Assembly (NCBI GenBank): GCA_964455095.1
Contig: CAYVUV010000004.1
Span: 1-50,367, forward strand
Origin: CAYVUV01 sp964455095
GTDB lineage: Bacteria; Desulfobacterota; Binatia; HRBIN30; CADEER01
DNA: 50,367 bases
Direction of reading: 5' to 3'
This document shows, in pieces, positions 8,446 through 18,246 of this stretch (its first letter is position 1; the number at the start of each line of letters is the position of its first letter). The notes under the pieces were generated by a model that was not told the origin of the DNA, ran no database searches, and was given only the letters and a program-made list of their open reading frames with translations. The position numbers and the translations under genes are program-made.

Positions 8446-8742
8446 TTAGCGGCGCGGCAGGTTGCGACTGGGACCGCCGCGATTGGTGCGCTCCGACAGG
8501 ACCGCCTGGTACTCGAGCAGCATGTCCCGTAATGCCTCCGAGAGAGGGGGCTCGGCGCCCCCCGACCGCAATGCGTCTCCATCATCGAGGCGTTCACAGA
8601 GCTCGTTCGCGTCTTCCGCGGTGAGCGCGGCTCGTTCGAGTTGCCAGCCCAGTGCCGTCGGGTCCGCGCTGTGGCGACGTGATCCTCCGCGCCCGCTGCC
8701 CATCACCGCTCGACAGGCGTTCAGCAGCATTGTGTGCTTCAT
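8446..8742 (-). CDS. Small orphan protein with strong ribosome site
   Basis: A 98-aa hypothetical protein. The ATG at 8742 is preceded by GGGAGGAA, one of the best ribosome sites in the window, which is why this internal start is chosen over the longer frame. The N-terminus MKHTMLLNACRAVMGSG is followed by a Gly/Arg/Ser stretch and then acidic helices (LTAEDANELCERLDD, LSEALRDMLLEYQAVL). The tail is basic. I do not recognise it. It is divergent from the secreted propeller gene and ends near the tRNA-Lys terminator. Confidence 0.65.
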   Translation of the reverse strand: MKHTMLLNACRAVMGSGRGGSRRHSADPTALGWQLERAALTAEDANELCERLDDGDALRSGGAEPPLSEALRDMLLEYQAVLSERTNRGGPSRNLPRR

Positions 8743-8956
8743 TTCCTCCCTCGAGACGCGTCGAAAACGTGAGAAACTACCGCGCAAACTGCAAGGCACA
8801 TGCCGCGGTTGGTGGCGGAGGGGCGACAGTCGCGTCGGCCGACCGGCAGCGTTCTTCCGCGGCAACCGGGCGACCCCGCGGCAGCGACTCGACGTCGCCC
8901 TTGTCTCGGTCGCGGCGGATGACAGCGGCGCGCGGGTTCTGCTAGGAAGCCCCACC

Positions 8957-9826
8957 ATGCGTTTGATTCTCTGTCTGGTGCTGGCGCTCTCCGGCAGCAT
9001 GATGGGCCGCGCCTGGGCCCATCCGCCCCTGCCTCGGCCGGCCCAGCCCTTCGCCAGCGGGCTGATCGGGCCCGAGGGTTTGGCTTTCACTCGGGCCGGA
9101 ACGCTGGTGGTGGGCAGCACGACCGGGGAGATTCGCCAATTCGCCCCGAACGGCAGCTCGGCCGTCCTCGCCAACGTCGGTGAGCGATTGGCTGGCATCA
9201 GCGTGCTGCACGACGGGCGCGTCGTCGCGGCCGCTTTCAATACCGGACGCATATGGAGCGTCACGCCGGATGGTACCGCGAGCGTGCTCGCCAACGGCGT
9301 CAACGGTGCGAACTTCATCGTGCAAACCGCGCGCGGTCAGATCCTGGTCAGCGCATCACTGCTGGGAACGATCGTCGACGTGGCGAGCGGTACGCCTGTC
9401 GTGCTGGCAACCGGACTGGCCTTTCCGAACGGGCTGGCAATCGGACGCGACGGCCTTCTCTACGTCGCCGAGACGCTCGGCAACCGCGTCTCGCGCCTGC
9501 CGATTGCGCCCGACGGCAGCCTCGGCGCGGCAACCGTGTATGCTACCGGCCTGCCGCTTGCCGACGGCCTTGCTTTCGACCGCCGGCGCAACCTACTCGT
9601 CGCCGGCGGCGGCACCCTCAAGCTGGTGACGGCAGACACCGGGAACGTGCTCGATCTGCTCGTCGGCGATCCGCAACTCAATGGGGCCGCCAATCTCGCC
9701 TTCGGCCGCGGCCGGGGCTTCTCGCGCCGCGAAATCTACGTGGCCAACTTCGGACCGGCATTCGGCGACGGCACCACGGTGAGTCGCTTCCGTTACAATC
9801 ACGCCGGCGACCGCCTGATTCGCTGA
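8957..9826 (+). CDS. Secreted SMP-30/NHL-like beta-propeller protein
   Basis: A 289-aa exported protein. The start at 8957 gives a clean signal peptide (MRLILCLVLALSGSMMGRAWA) that the longer upstream frame would bury. The mature part holds four to six blades of the type GPEGLAFTRAGTLVVGS, FPNGLAIGRDGLLYVAE and LADGLAFDRRRNLLVAGG, as in gluconolactonase/SMP-30 or NHL propellers. Metal ligands of true gluconolactonases cannot be confirmed, so it may be a binding rather than hydrolytic propeller. prfC follows by 56 bp. Confidence 0.8.
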   Translation: MRLILCLVLALSGSMMGRAWAHPPLPRPAQPFASGLIGPEGLAFTRAGTLVVGSTTGEIRQFAPNGSSAVLANVGERLAGISVLHDGRVVAAAFNTGRIWSVTPDGTASVLANGVNGANFIVQTARGQILVSASLLGTIVDVASGTPVVLATGLAFPNGLAIGRDGLLYVAETLGNRVSRLPIAPDGSLGAATVYATGLPLADGLAFDRRRNLLVAGGGTLKLVTADTGNVLDLLVGDPQLNGAANLAFGRGRGFSRREIYVANFGPAFGDGTTVSRFRYNHAGDRLIR

Positions 9827-9882
9827 AAGCCCACTCAACTGACCGCGCGCTCCTCGTAACCAACCGGAGCGCTCTTTCTCCC

Positions 9883-11505
9883 ATGCAACCAACGACGACA
9901 CGAATTGCCACGGAATCCGCCCACCGTCGGACCTTCGCCATCATCTCGCACCCCGACGCCGGCAAGACCACGCTGACCGAGAAGCTCCTGCTCTACGGCG
10001 GCGCGGTGCGCCTGGCCGGCTCGGTCAAGCAACGCCGGGCCGAGCGCTACGCCACCAGCGACTGGATGCAGATGGAGCGCGAGCGCGGCATCTCGATTGC
10101 CACCAGCGTGATGCAGTTTCCATACGGCGGCCTGCAGCTCAATTTGCTCGACACCCCGGGCCACAACGATTTCAGCGAAGACACGTATCGAACCCTGGCC
10201 GCGGCCGACTGCGCGGTCATGCTCATCGACAACGCCAAGGGCGTCGAGCCGCAGACGATCAAGCTCTTTCAGGTCTGCCGCATGCGCCAGCTGCCGATCG
10301 TGACGTTCATCAACAAGATGGATCGCCACGGCCGCGATCCCCTCGACCTGCTCGATGAGATCGAGCGCGTGCTCGGCATCCCGTGCACACCGGCCAATTG
10401 GCCGATCGGCGCCGGGCAGACGTTCCAGGGCGTCTACGATCGCTGGGCCCAACAGCTGCTCAGCTTCGACCGCGCCGAGTCGGGCGCCCACAAAGCCCCG
10501 ATGCAGGTGGCCAGCCTCGAGGATCCGGCCCTGCCCGCCTCGATCGGTCGCGAGGCGCACCGCCAGCTCCTCGACGAGCTGGCGCTATTGCACGGCGCCG
10601 GCACCGGCTTCGACCGCGCCCAATTCCAGACGGGCAATCTCACCCCGGTGTTCTTCGGCAGCGCCCTGAGCAACTTCGGCGTCGAGCCCTTCCTCGACCG
10701 CTTCATCGAGCTCGCCCCGCCGCCGCTACCGCGCGAGACCAGCGCGGGAATCGTCGCTCCCGATGCGCCATTCTTCTCCGGTTTCATATTCAAAATTCAG
10801 GCGAATATGGACCCACAACATCGCGACCGCATTGCGTTTCTGCGCGTGTGCTCCGGCCGTTTCGAACGCGGCATGGAAGTCATCCACGTGCGCACGGGCA
10901 AGCCCATCACCCTGAGCCGCTCGGTGCAGTTCCGGGCTCAGGAGCGCACGCTCATCGAGGAGGCATTCGCCGGTGACATCGTCGGACTGTGGGACCCCGG
11001 TCTGCTGCGCATCGGCGACTCGCTGAGCGAGCAACCGTCGACCGAGTACGCCGGCATTCCGCGCTTCTCGCCCGAGCACTTCGTGCGCGTGCGCCTCACC
11101 GAGCCCTTCAAGCGCAAGCAGCTCAAGAAAGGCCTCGACCAGCTCTCCGAGGAGGGCGCCGTGCAAGTGTTCTTCGACCGCACCCGGCTCGAGCGCGAGC
11201 CGATTCTCGGCGCCGTCGGCATGCTGCAGTTCGACGTCATTCAGTACCGCCTGAAAGCCGAGTACAACGTCGAGGTGCGCTTTGATCGCCTGCCCTACAT
11301 CCATGCCCGGTGGGTCGACGGCGGGGATTTCGACCCCGACCAGTTCGAGCGTCAGACCGGCGCCACCTGCCTGCTCGACATCGAGCAACGCCCCCTGGTG
11401 CTCTTCGAGAACGACTTCCGCCTGCGCCGCGCGCTCGAGGCCTTCCCGAATCTGCACTTCATCGCCGCCGTGCAGCCCGGGCGCAGCGGTCGCGCCGCCG
11501 CCTAG
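9883..11505 (+). CDS. prfC: Peptide chain release factor 3
   Basis: A 540-aa translational GTPase that recycles RF1/RF2 from ribosomes. The start MQPTTTRIATESAHRR is chosen because RF3 begins 10-20 residues before the G1 motif; the frame itself opens far upstream. G1 is SHPDAGKTT near residues 22-30, the switch region is ERERGISIATSVMQF, G3 is DTPGHNDFS, and G4 is NKMDR. The C-terminal RF3 domain EHFVRVRLTEPFKRKQLKKG and the ending near FEND agree with RF3 rather than EF-G. It may be co-transcribed with ppk1. Confidence 0.95.
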   Translation: MQPTTTRIATESAHRRTFAIISHPDAGKTTLTEKLLLYGGAVRLAGSVKQRRAERYATSDWMQMERERGISIATSVMQFPYGGLQLNLLDTPGHNDFSEDTYRTLAAADCAVMLIDNAKGVEPQTIKLFQVCRMRQLPIVTFINKMDRHGRDPLDLLDEIERVLGIPCTPANWPIGAGQTFQGVYDRWAQQLLSFDRAESGAHKAPMQVASLEDPALPASIGREAHRQLLDELALLHGAGTGFDRAQFQTGNLTPVFFGSALSNFGVEPFLDRFIELAPPPLPRETSAGIVAPDAPFFSGFIFKIQANMDPQHRDRIAFLRVCSGRFERGMEVIHVRTGKPITLSRSVQFRAQERTLIEEAFAGDIVGLWDPGLLRIGDSLSEQPSTEYAGIPRFSPEHFVRVRLTEPFKRKQLKKGLDQLSEEGAVQVFFDRTRLEREPILGAVGMLQFDVIQYRLKAEYNVEVRFDRLPYIHARWVDGGDFDPDQFERQTGATCLLDIEQRPLVLFENDFRLRRALEAFPNLHFIAAVQPGRSGRAAA

Positions 11506-11550
11506 GTTGAGCCTTCTCGGTCCGACCCGTATGCGCTATGACTGGCCGCC

Positions 11551-13824
<2,274 letters not shown>

Positions 13825-13854
13825 CCGGCAAAAGGCGCCGCGTTCGCACCCGCA

Positions 13855-14979
13855 CTAGGGCGGGCAACTGTTCAATGCCGCGTTCACTGCGGCGACCAGA
13901 TCGTCGATCGTCACCGCGAGGTCCTTGCCGCGGTCGACGCTCGGACAGGCCGCCAGCGGGTCCTGCCCCAGCGCGATGCGCACGCCGACGATGAGCTCGT
14001 CGATCCCGACGGCGCCATTCTCGTTGCAATCGCCCGGGCACGCAGGCACCGATACGGTCGGGGTGAGCGTCGGCTCGACCGGCGTGTCCTCCAGAGTTGG
14101 CGTTGCGCTCGGCGATTCATGGGGCGTCGAGCTCGCGCTGGGCTCCGCCGTCGGCGACGCGGTGGCCCGCGCCGTCGCGGTCGCCGTCGGTGAACGTTCG
14201 CTCGTCTGGGTCGGCGTCGGCGGCAGTGTCGCTGACGCCGAGGGGCTCGGCGTGCGCGTCGTCACCGAGGTGACGGCGATGGCCCCGTCGATCACTCGCA
14301 CATTGCTCACGTTCGCCTGGCGGTCGGCGGTGCGATCGACGGCCTGATTGTCGCCGAGCGACAGCACGGCCGCGAACTGCGGCTTGCTGCCGGGATCGTC
14401 GCTCGGGCTGAAAATGTGCAGCGGCACGCTGGTCGGCGCGGCGGCGCCAATTCGCATGTCGATGCGGAGCAACTCCGCGTTCGGGATTACCGGCAGCGTG
14501 ATCGGCTGACCCGCCGGGAGGACGTCCTTCGGACCCGAGATCGTCAGGTTGACAAACTGGTCGCGAGTCTGGCCCGGCCCGGGACACAAGCAGCGTTCGC
14601 GGTTCACGCAGCTCGTGTTCTCGACGAAGACGAGAAAGTCGTCGGCAATGCCCGGCGACAGCTTCATCGCCCCGGTCAGCCCGTTGGCATCCGGCGCCGT
14701 GCAGTCGGCGAGCTCGAGATCCGGGACACCGATCGACAAACTGAGGGCAGCAATCTCGTCGAGACCGCCCGGCGCGCCGTTGTCCGGTGCCCCCTGAAAG
14801 CGGAGCGCGACCTCGGCAACATCGCCGCGGGCAAACGTGCCGCTGGGAGACTCCACCGCCAGCTCGGCGCAAATGCGAGGGACGGAACACGGCTGCAATT
14901 GCGCGCGCGCTTCTGCGGCCAGCAGCAGCACAGCGGCCAGAAGCGGCGCACCGACCATCCACCTCCCCATCATCTCCAT
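13855..14979 (-). CDS. Secreted protein with C-terminal dockerin-like module
   Basis: A 374-aa exported protein; MEMMGRWMVG is chosen as start because a signal peptide follows directly (cleavage about residue 26). Residues 28-235 form a Cys-containing beta-rich domain I cannot name, perhaps cohesin-like. Residues 238-311 are a Thr/Ser/Pro linker. Residues 312-374 carry two EF-hand-like segments: CPGDCNENGAVGIDELIVGV and DRGKDLAVTIDDLVAAVN, bracketed by cysteines. The module suggests calcium-dependent folding or attachment at the cell surface. The neighbour on the same strand has the same tail. Confidence 0.75.
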   Translation of the reverse strand: MEMMGRWMVGAPLLAAVLLLAAEARAQLQPCSVPRICAELAVESPSGTFARGDVAEVALRFQGAPDNGAPGGLDEIAALSLSIGVPDLELADCTAPDANGLTGAMKLSPGIADDFLVFVENTSCVNRERCLCPGPGQTRDQFVNLTISGPKDVLPAGQPITLPVIPNAELLRIDMRIGAAAPTSVPLHIFSPSDDPGSKPQFAAVLSLGDNQAVDRTADRQANVSNVRVIDGAIAVTSVTTRTPSPSASATLPPTPTQTSERSPTATATARATASPTAEPSASSTPHESPSATPTLEDTPVEPTLTPTVSVPACPGDCNENGAVGIDELIVGVRIALGQDPLAACPSVDRGKDLAVTIDDLVAAVNAALNSCPP

Positions 14980-15146
14980 GCGCTTCCCCGTTGAGCGAGA
15001 GCGGCGCCTTGCGCTCCCTCGCGCGCGCGCCGAAACCCCCGTCGCGGCTCCGCAGTGCCCGTTTGCGCGCACCCGTCGTCGTCCCGCGGCTGGTTTAGGC
15101 CGCCTTGCCAAAGCTGTCAATCGGGGCACCGGGCACGGCCGCTGGC

Positions 15147-16766
15147 TCACGGGCATCCCCGCAAGGCGTTGCCGACGGCGGAGACGAGCTCATCGACGGT
15201 GATCCGCTGGTCGAAATTCCGGTCCAAGGCGGCGCACGGCTCCGCCGCACTGCTGGTCAGCGCGAGGTTGACGCCGAAGATGATCTCGGCGACATCGACG
15301 CCCGCGTCGAGATTGCAGTCGCCGGTGCAGGTCGCCACGGCACGACACTCCCCGGGCCCGACATCACCTTGAATCGCGATGCTGTAGCCTCCGACTTCGT
15401 CGAAGCCGGCGTCGAACACCATCGCCACATAGGTGCCCGACAGGGGTAGCGACGTGCAACTGGCGAGCCCGCCTGCCGCGCTGGCGCAACTGCGGAGCGC
15501 GCGGCCGTCCGGCGCAAACACCTTCCATGCCGGCTCGATCGGCGACTGGGCGGCGACCGCCGTATTGATCGTCACCCCCTGTCCGACGCCGGCGAAGAAT
15601 GCATAGGTATCAGTCTGACCGCGGGCTTTGATCTCGCCGCTGGTCGACTCGCCGCCACCGAGCGGCAGGGCGCAACAGTTGGTTTCAGACACGATCTGGA
15701 CCGAGGCCGCGTACGAGCCGATCTCGTCCAGCCCGGCGTCCGATACGACTAGCGTGTAGGTCCCGCTCTGCGGCAGGTCATCGCAGTTGTCCTGCCCGCC
15801 GAACGCCGTGTTGCAACCGCCCTCCTGCTTCCCGTCCGGGCGGTAGAGCTGCCAGCGCGGCTCGATCGGCGACCCCTGCTCGGTCGTCGTGGTGATGGTG
15901 ACGGCATCACCCGCCGCCGCCGCAAAGCGGTAGGCGTCGATGTCGCCGTGCTGGCGCAGCCGTGCCTCGACGCCGCCGCCGCAGGGCAAATGGGCCGCGC
16001 AATTGAGCCCCTCGGCGCGGTTGGCGGAGCTGATGCCGTGCAGCGAGATGGCATATTCGCCCGTGTCGTCGTCGCCGGCGTCTTGCACGACGATGCGGTA
16101 GGTGCCGTTTTCGGTCAGCCCGTCGCAACAGGCGAGCCCGCCGAACTGCGTCGAGCAGCCTGGGACCGTGCGGAATTCCTTCAGCAGGCGCCAGCGCGGT
16201 TGGATCGCCGAGTTGTTGAGCGGCGCCGTGCTGATGCACACGCCGTCGCCGGCCAGCGCGTCGAACGTATAGCTCTTGGTGTCGCCGCGGGAGGCGATCG
16301 AGCAGGTGACCACGTCCCCGCAGCCCAATTCCTCGCCTACAGTCGGCCCATCGCAGCCGCGCGGCAACCGCTCCGTCGGCAGCGGGGTGCGGGTCGCCGT
16401 CGGCGTCGGCGTGCCGGTTTCCGTCGGCGGCATGGTCTCCGTCGGCGTTTCCGTATCCGACGCGGTCGCCGTCTCGCTCGGCGACGGCGGCAGTTCCGTG
16501 GTCGGCGTCGGCGTGGGCGGCAGCGCGGTCTCCGATGGCATCGGGGTCGACGTGGCGCTCGGCTCCGGAGTCTCACCGATGGGCGTCTCCGACGGCGTGG
16601 CAACGGGCTCAGCCGTGTCGGTCGGCGTGGGATCCTGGGCCTGCGCCCGGCCCGCACATATCACCACAGTCAGGGCCAAGAGACGGGCCGCAAGCGCCAC
16701 GCGCGACCGGCGAAGGGCGGTCGCCGTCGCGCACAGTCGCGCCGGCTTCGCGTGCGTGCTGCGCAT
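15147..16766 (-). CDS. Secreted PPC-repeat protein with dockerin-like tail
   Basis: A 539-aa exported protein. Residues 1-43 are a signal peptide with a long basic N-region ending AQAQ; 45-130 a Thr/Pro/Ser linker; then three repeats of about 115 residues resembling pre-peptidase C-terminal domains, each with D-x-[YK]-x-F after a Gly-rich turn, (S/A)(A/P)I(Q/E)P(R/A)W(R/Q/K) and SGTY or NGTY followed by VVxDAG. The last 65 residues are a dockerin-like pair, GDCNLDAGVDVAEIIFGVN and DRNFDQRITVDELVSAVG. No peptidase domain is attached, so the repeats are probably binding modules. Confidence 0.78.
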   Translation of the reverse strand: MRSTHAKPARLCATATALRRSRVALAARLLALTVVICAGRAQAQDPTPTDTAEPVATPSETPIGETPEPSATSTPMPSETALPPTPTPTTELPPSPSETATASDTETPTETMPPTETGTPTPTATRTPLPTERLPRGCDGPTVGEELGCGDVVTCSIASRGDTKSYTFDALAGDGVCISTAPLNNSAIQPRWRLLKEFRTVPGCSTQFGGLACCDGLTENGTYRIVVQDAGDDDTGEYAISLHGISSANRAEGLNCAAHLPCGGGVEARLRQHGDIDAYRFAAAAGDAVTITTTTEQGSPIEPRWQLYRPDGKQEGGCNTAFGGQDNCDDLPQSGTYTLVVSDAGLDEIGSYAASVQIVSETNCCALPLGGGESTSGEIKARGQTDTYAFFAGVGQGVTINTAVAAQSPIEPAWKVFAPDGRALRSCASAAGGLASCTSLPLSGTYVAMVFDAGFDEVGGYSIAIQGDVGPGECRAVATCTGDCNLDAGVDVAEIIFGVNLALTSSAAEPCAALDRNFDQRITVDELVSAVGNALRGCP

Positions 16767-16898
16767 AACCGAAGCGCCACTGTCGGTGCCCGCGCCGGCT
16801 TTGTCAATTCGCCGCCCGACTTCCCCTCGCCGCGGCAACCGCCTAAAGAACGTTGGCCGGGGCCGCGCCGCCCCGGTCGCCAATCAACCCCACCGACC

Positions 16899-16905
16899 AA
16901 GGAGG
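16899..16905 (+). promoter_or_regulatory. Shine-Dalgarno that fixes the TTG start of the UbiB gene
   Basis: AAGGAGG lies 6 bases before TTG at 16912. It is a near-perfect anti-16S match and there is no ATG or GTG in frame at suitable spacing. Confidence 0.75.
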
Positions 16906-16911
16906 AACCCC

Positions 16912-18246
16912 TTGCGCCGCTCCCACACCTGGCGCATCGCCGTGCGCACCGCGCAGATGATCGTGGCCACCGCTGCCGCCCTCGGCGTGTTCGGGCGCGA
17001 GTGGCTGCGCTGGCGCGGCCGCGGATCCGCCGCACTGTCGCGGGCCGCCGGCCGTGCCCTGGTCCGTCTCTGCACGCAGCTGGGCGCGACGTTCATCAAA
17101 GTCGGACAAATCGCCTCGACGCGCGGCGATCTCCTCAACCGCCCGCTCATCGAAGAGCTGGCGGTGCTGCAGGACCGCGTGCCGCCCTTCCCGTTCGACG
17201 CCGTCCGGCGGACGATCGAAGCCGACTTCGGCACGCCCCTCGAGCACCTTTTTGCCCAGTTCGACCCCGAGCCGGTCGCCGCCGCGTCGGTGGCGCAGGT
17301 GCACCGCGCCGTCCTGCGCGCCACCGGCGACGTCGTCGCGGTCAAAGTGCGCCGGCCCGATATTCTCGAGAAGGTGCAGCTCGACCGCTCCATCCTGCTC
17401 TTCGTCGGCCGCGCGCTCGAACGCCTGGTGCCCTCGCTGCGCATGATCTCGCTGGCCGGCGCTCTGCATACGTTCTGCGACGCCGTCGAAGAGCAAATCC
17501 ATCTCGCGCGCGAGGCCAGCAACAACGAGCGCTTCACCAGCAATTTCGCCGACGACCCCGACATCGTGTTCCCGCGGCTGTTTCCCGCCGCGTGCTCGGA
17601 CGCCGTCTTGACCATGGAGTTCATCGACGGCGTCCGCGAAGCCGACCTCGAAGCGCGCGGCATCGACGTGCGACGCGTCGTCGAAGCCGGCATGCGCTGC
17701 GTCTGCCGCATGATCTTCCTGCACGGCTTCGTCCACGCCGACCTGCACGCCGGCAACATGCGCTTCTTCGCCCCCGGCCGCGTCGTGCTGTTCGATCTCG
17801 GCCTGGTCGGCACCTTGGTCGATGCCGACCGGCTGATGACGGCGCGAACACTCTTTGCCTTCGCCACCGGTGACGGGCACACCGTCGCGCGCCTGTTCTA
17901 CGAGAATGCGCCGTACACCGCGACGCCCGACTACGCCGCCTATGAGACCGAGATGATGGCCCTGGTCGACAGCCTGCACCGGCGCGGCCTGGGCAACATG
18001 CAGGTTACGCTGGAGATCGGCCGCATCTTCGACATCCTGCGCCGCCACCACATCCACGCCCGCAGTCACATGACGATGGTGAATCTGGCCTTGATGACCG
18101 CCGAGGGTCTCGGCAAGCGGCTCGCGCCGGAGCTCTCGCTGACCGACGAAGCGCTGCCCTACCTGGCCGAGGCGCTCGGCGTTCCGGCGCCCGTGGTGGA
18201 ACAGTTCACGGCGCGCAGGCCGGCGGATCCAGACGCTGGAAGGTGA
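16912..18246 (+). CDS. UbiB/AarF (ABC1) atypical kinase family protein
   Basis: A 444-aa protein starting at TTG, set by AAGGAGG six bases upstream; the frame extends 636 bases further but only through antisense of the neighbouring gene. Family motifs in order: KxGQ in FIKVGQIASTRGD near 64, the Ala-rich nucleotide loop VAAASVAQVH near 122, VAVKVRRP, the catalytic HADLHAGNM near 278 and the metal motif FDLGLVG near 294. UbiB-like proteins support quinone biosynthesis or lipid handling at the membrane. The usual C-terminal hydrophobic anchor is not obvious. It is flanked by minus-strand secreted-protein genes. Confidence 0.9.
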   Translation: MRRSHTWRIAVRTAQMIVATAAALGVFGREWLRWRGRGSAALSRAAGRALVRLCTQLGATFIKVGQIASTRGDLLNRPLIEELAVLQDRVPPFPFDAVRRTIEADFGTPLEHLFAQFDPEPVAAASVAQVHRAVLRATGDVVAVKVRRPDILEKVQLDRSILLFVGRALERLVPSLRMISLAGALHTFCDAVEEQIHLAREASNNERFTSNFADDPDIVFPRLFPAACSDAVLTMEFIDGVREADLEARGIDVRRVVEAGMRCVCRMIFLHGFVHADLHAGNMRFFAPGRVVLFDLGLVGTLVDADRLMTARTLFAFATGDGHTVARLFYENAPYTATPDYAAYETEMMALVDSLHRRGLGNMQVTLEIGRIFDILRRHHIHARSHMTMVNLALMTAEGLGKRLAPELSLTDEALPYLAEALGVPAPVVEQFTARRPADPDAGR

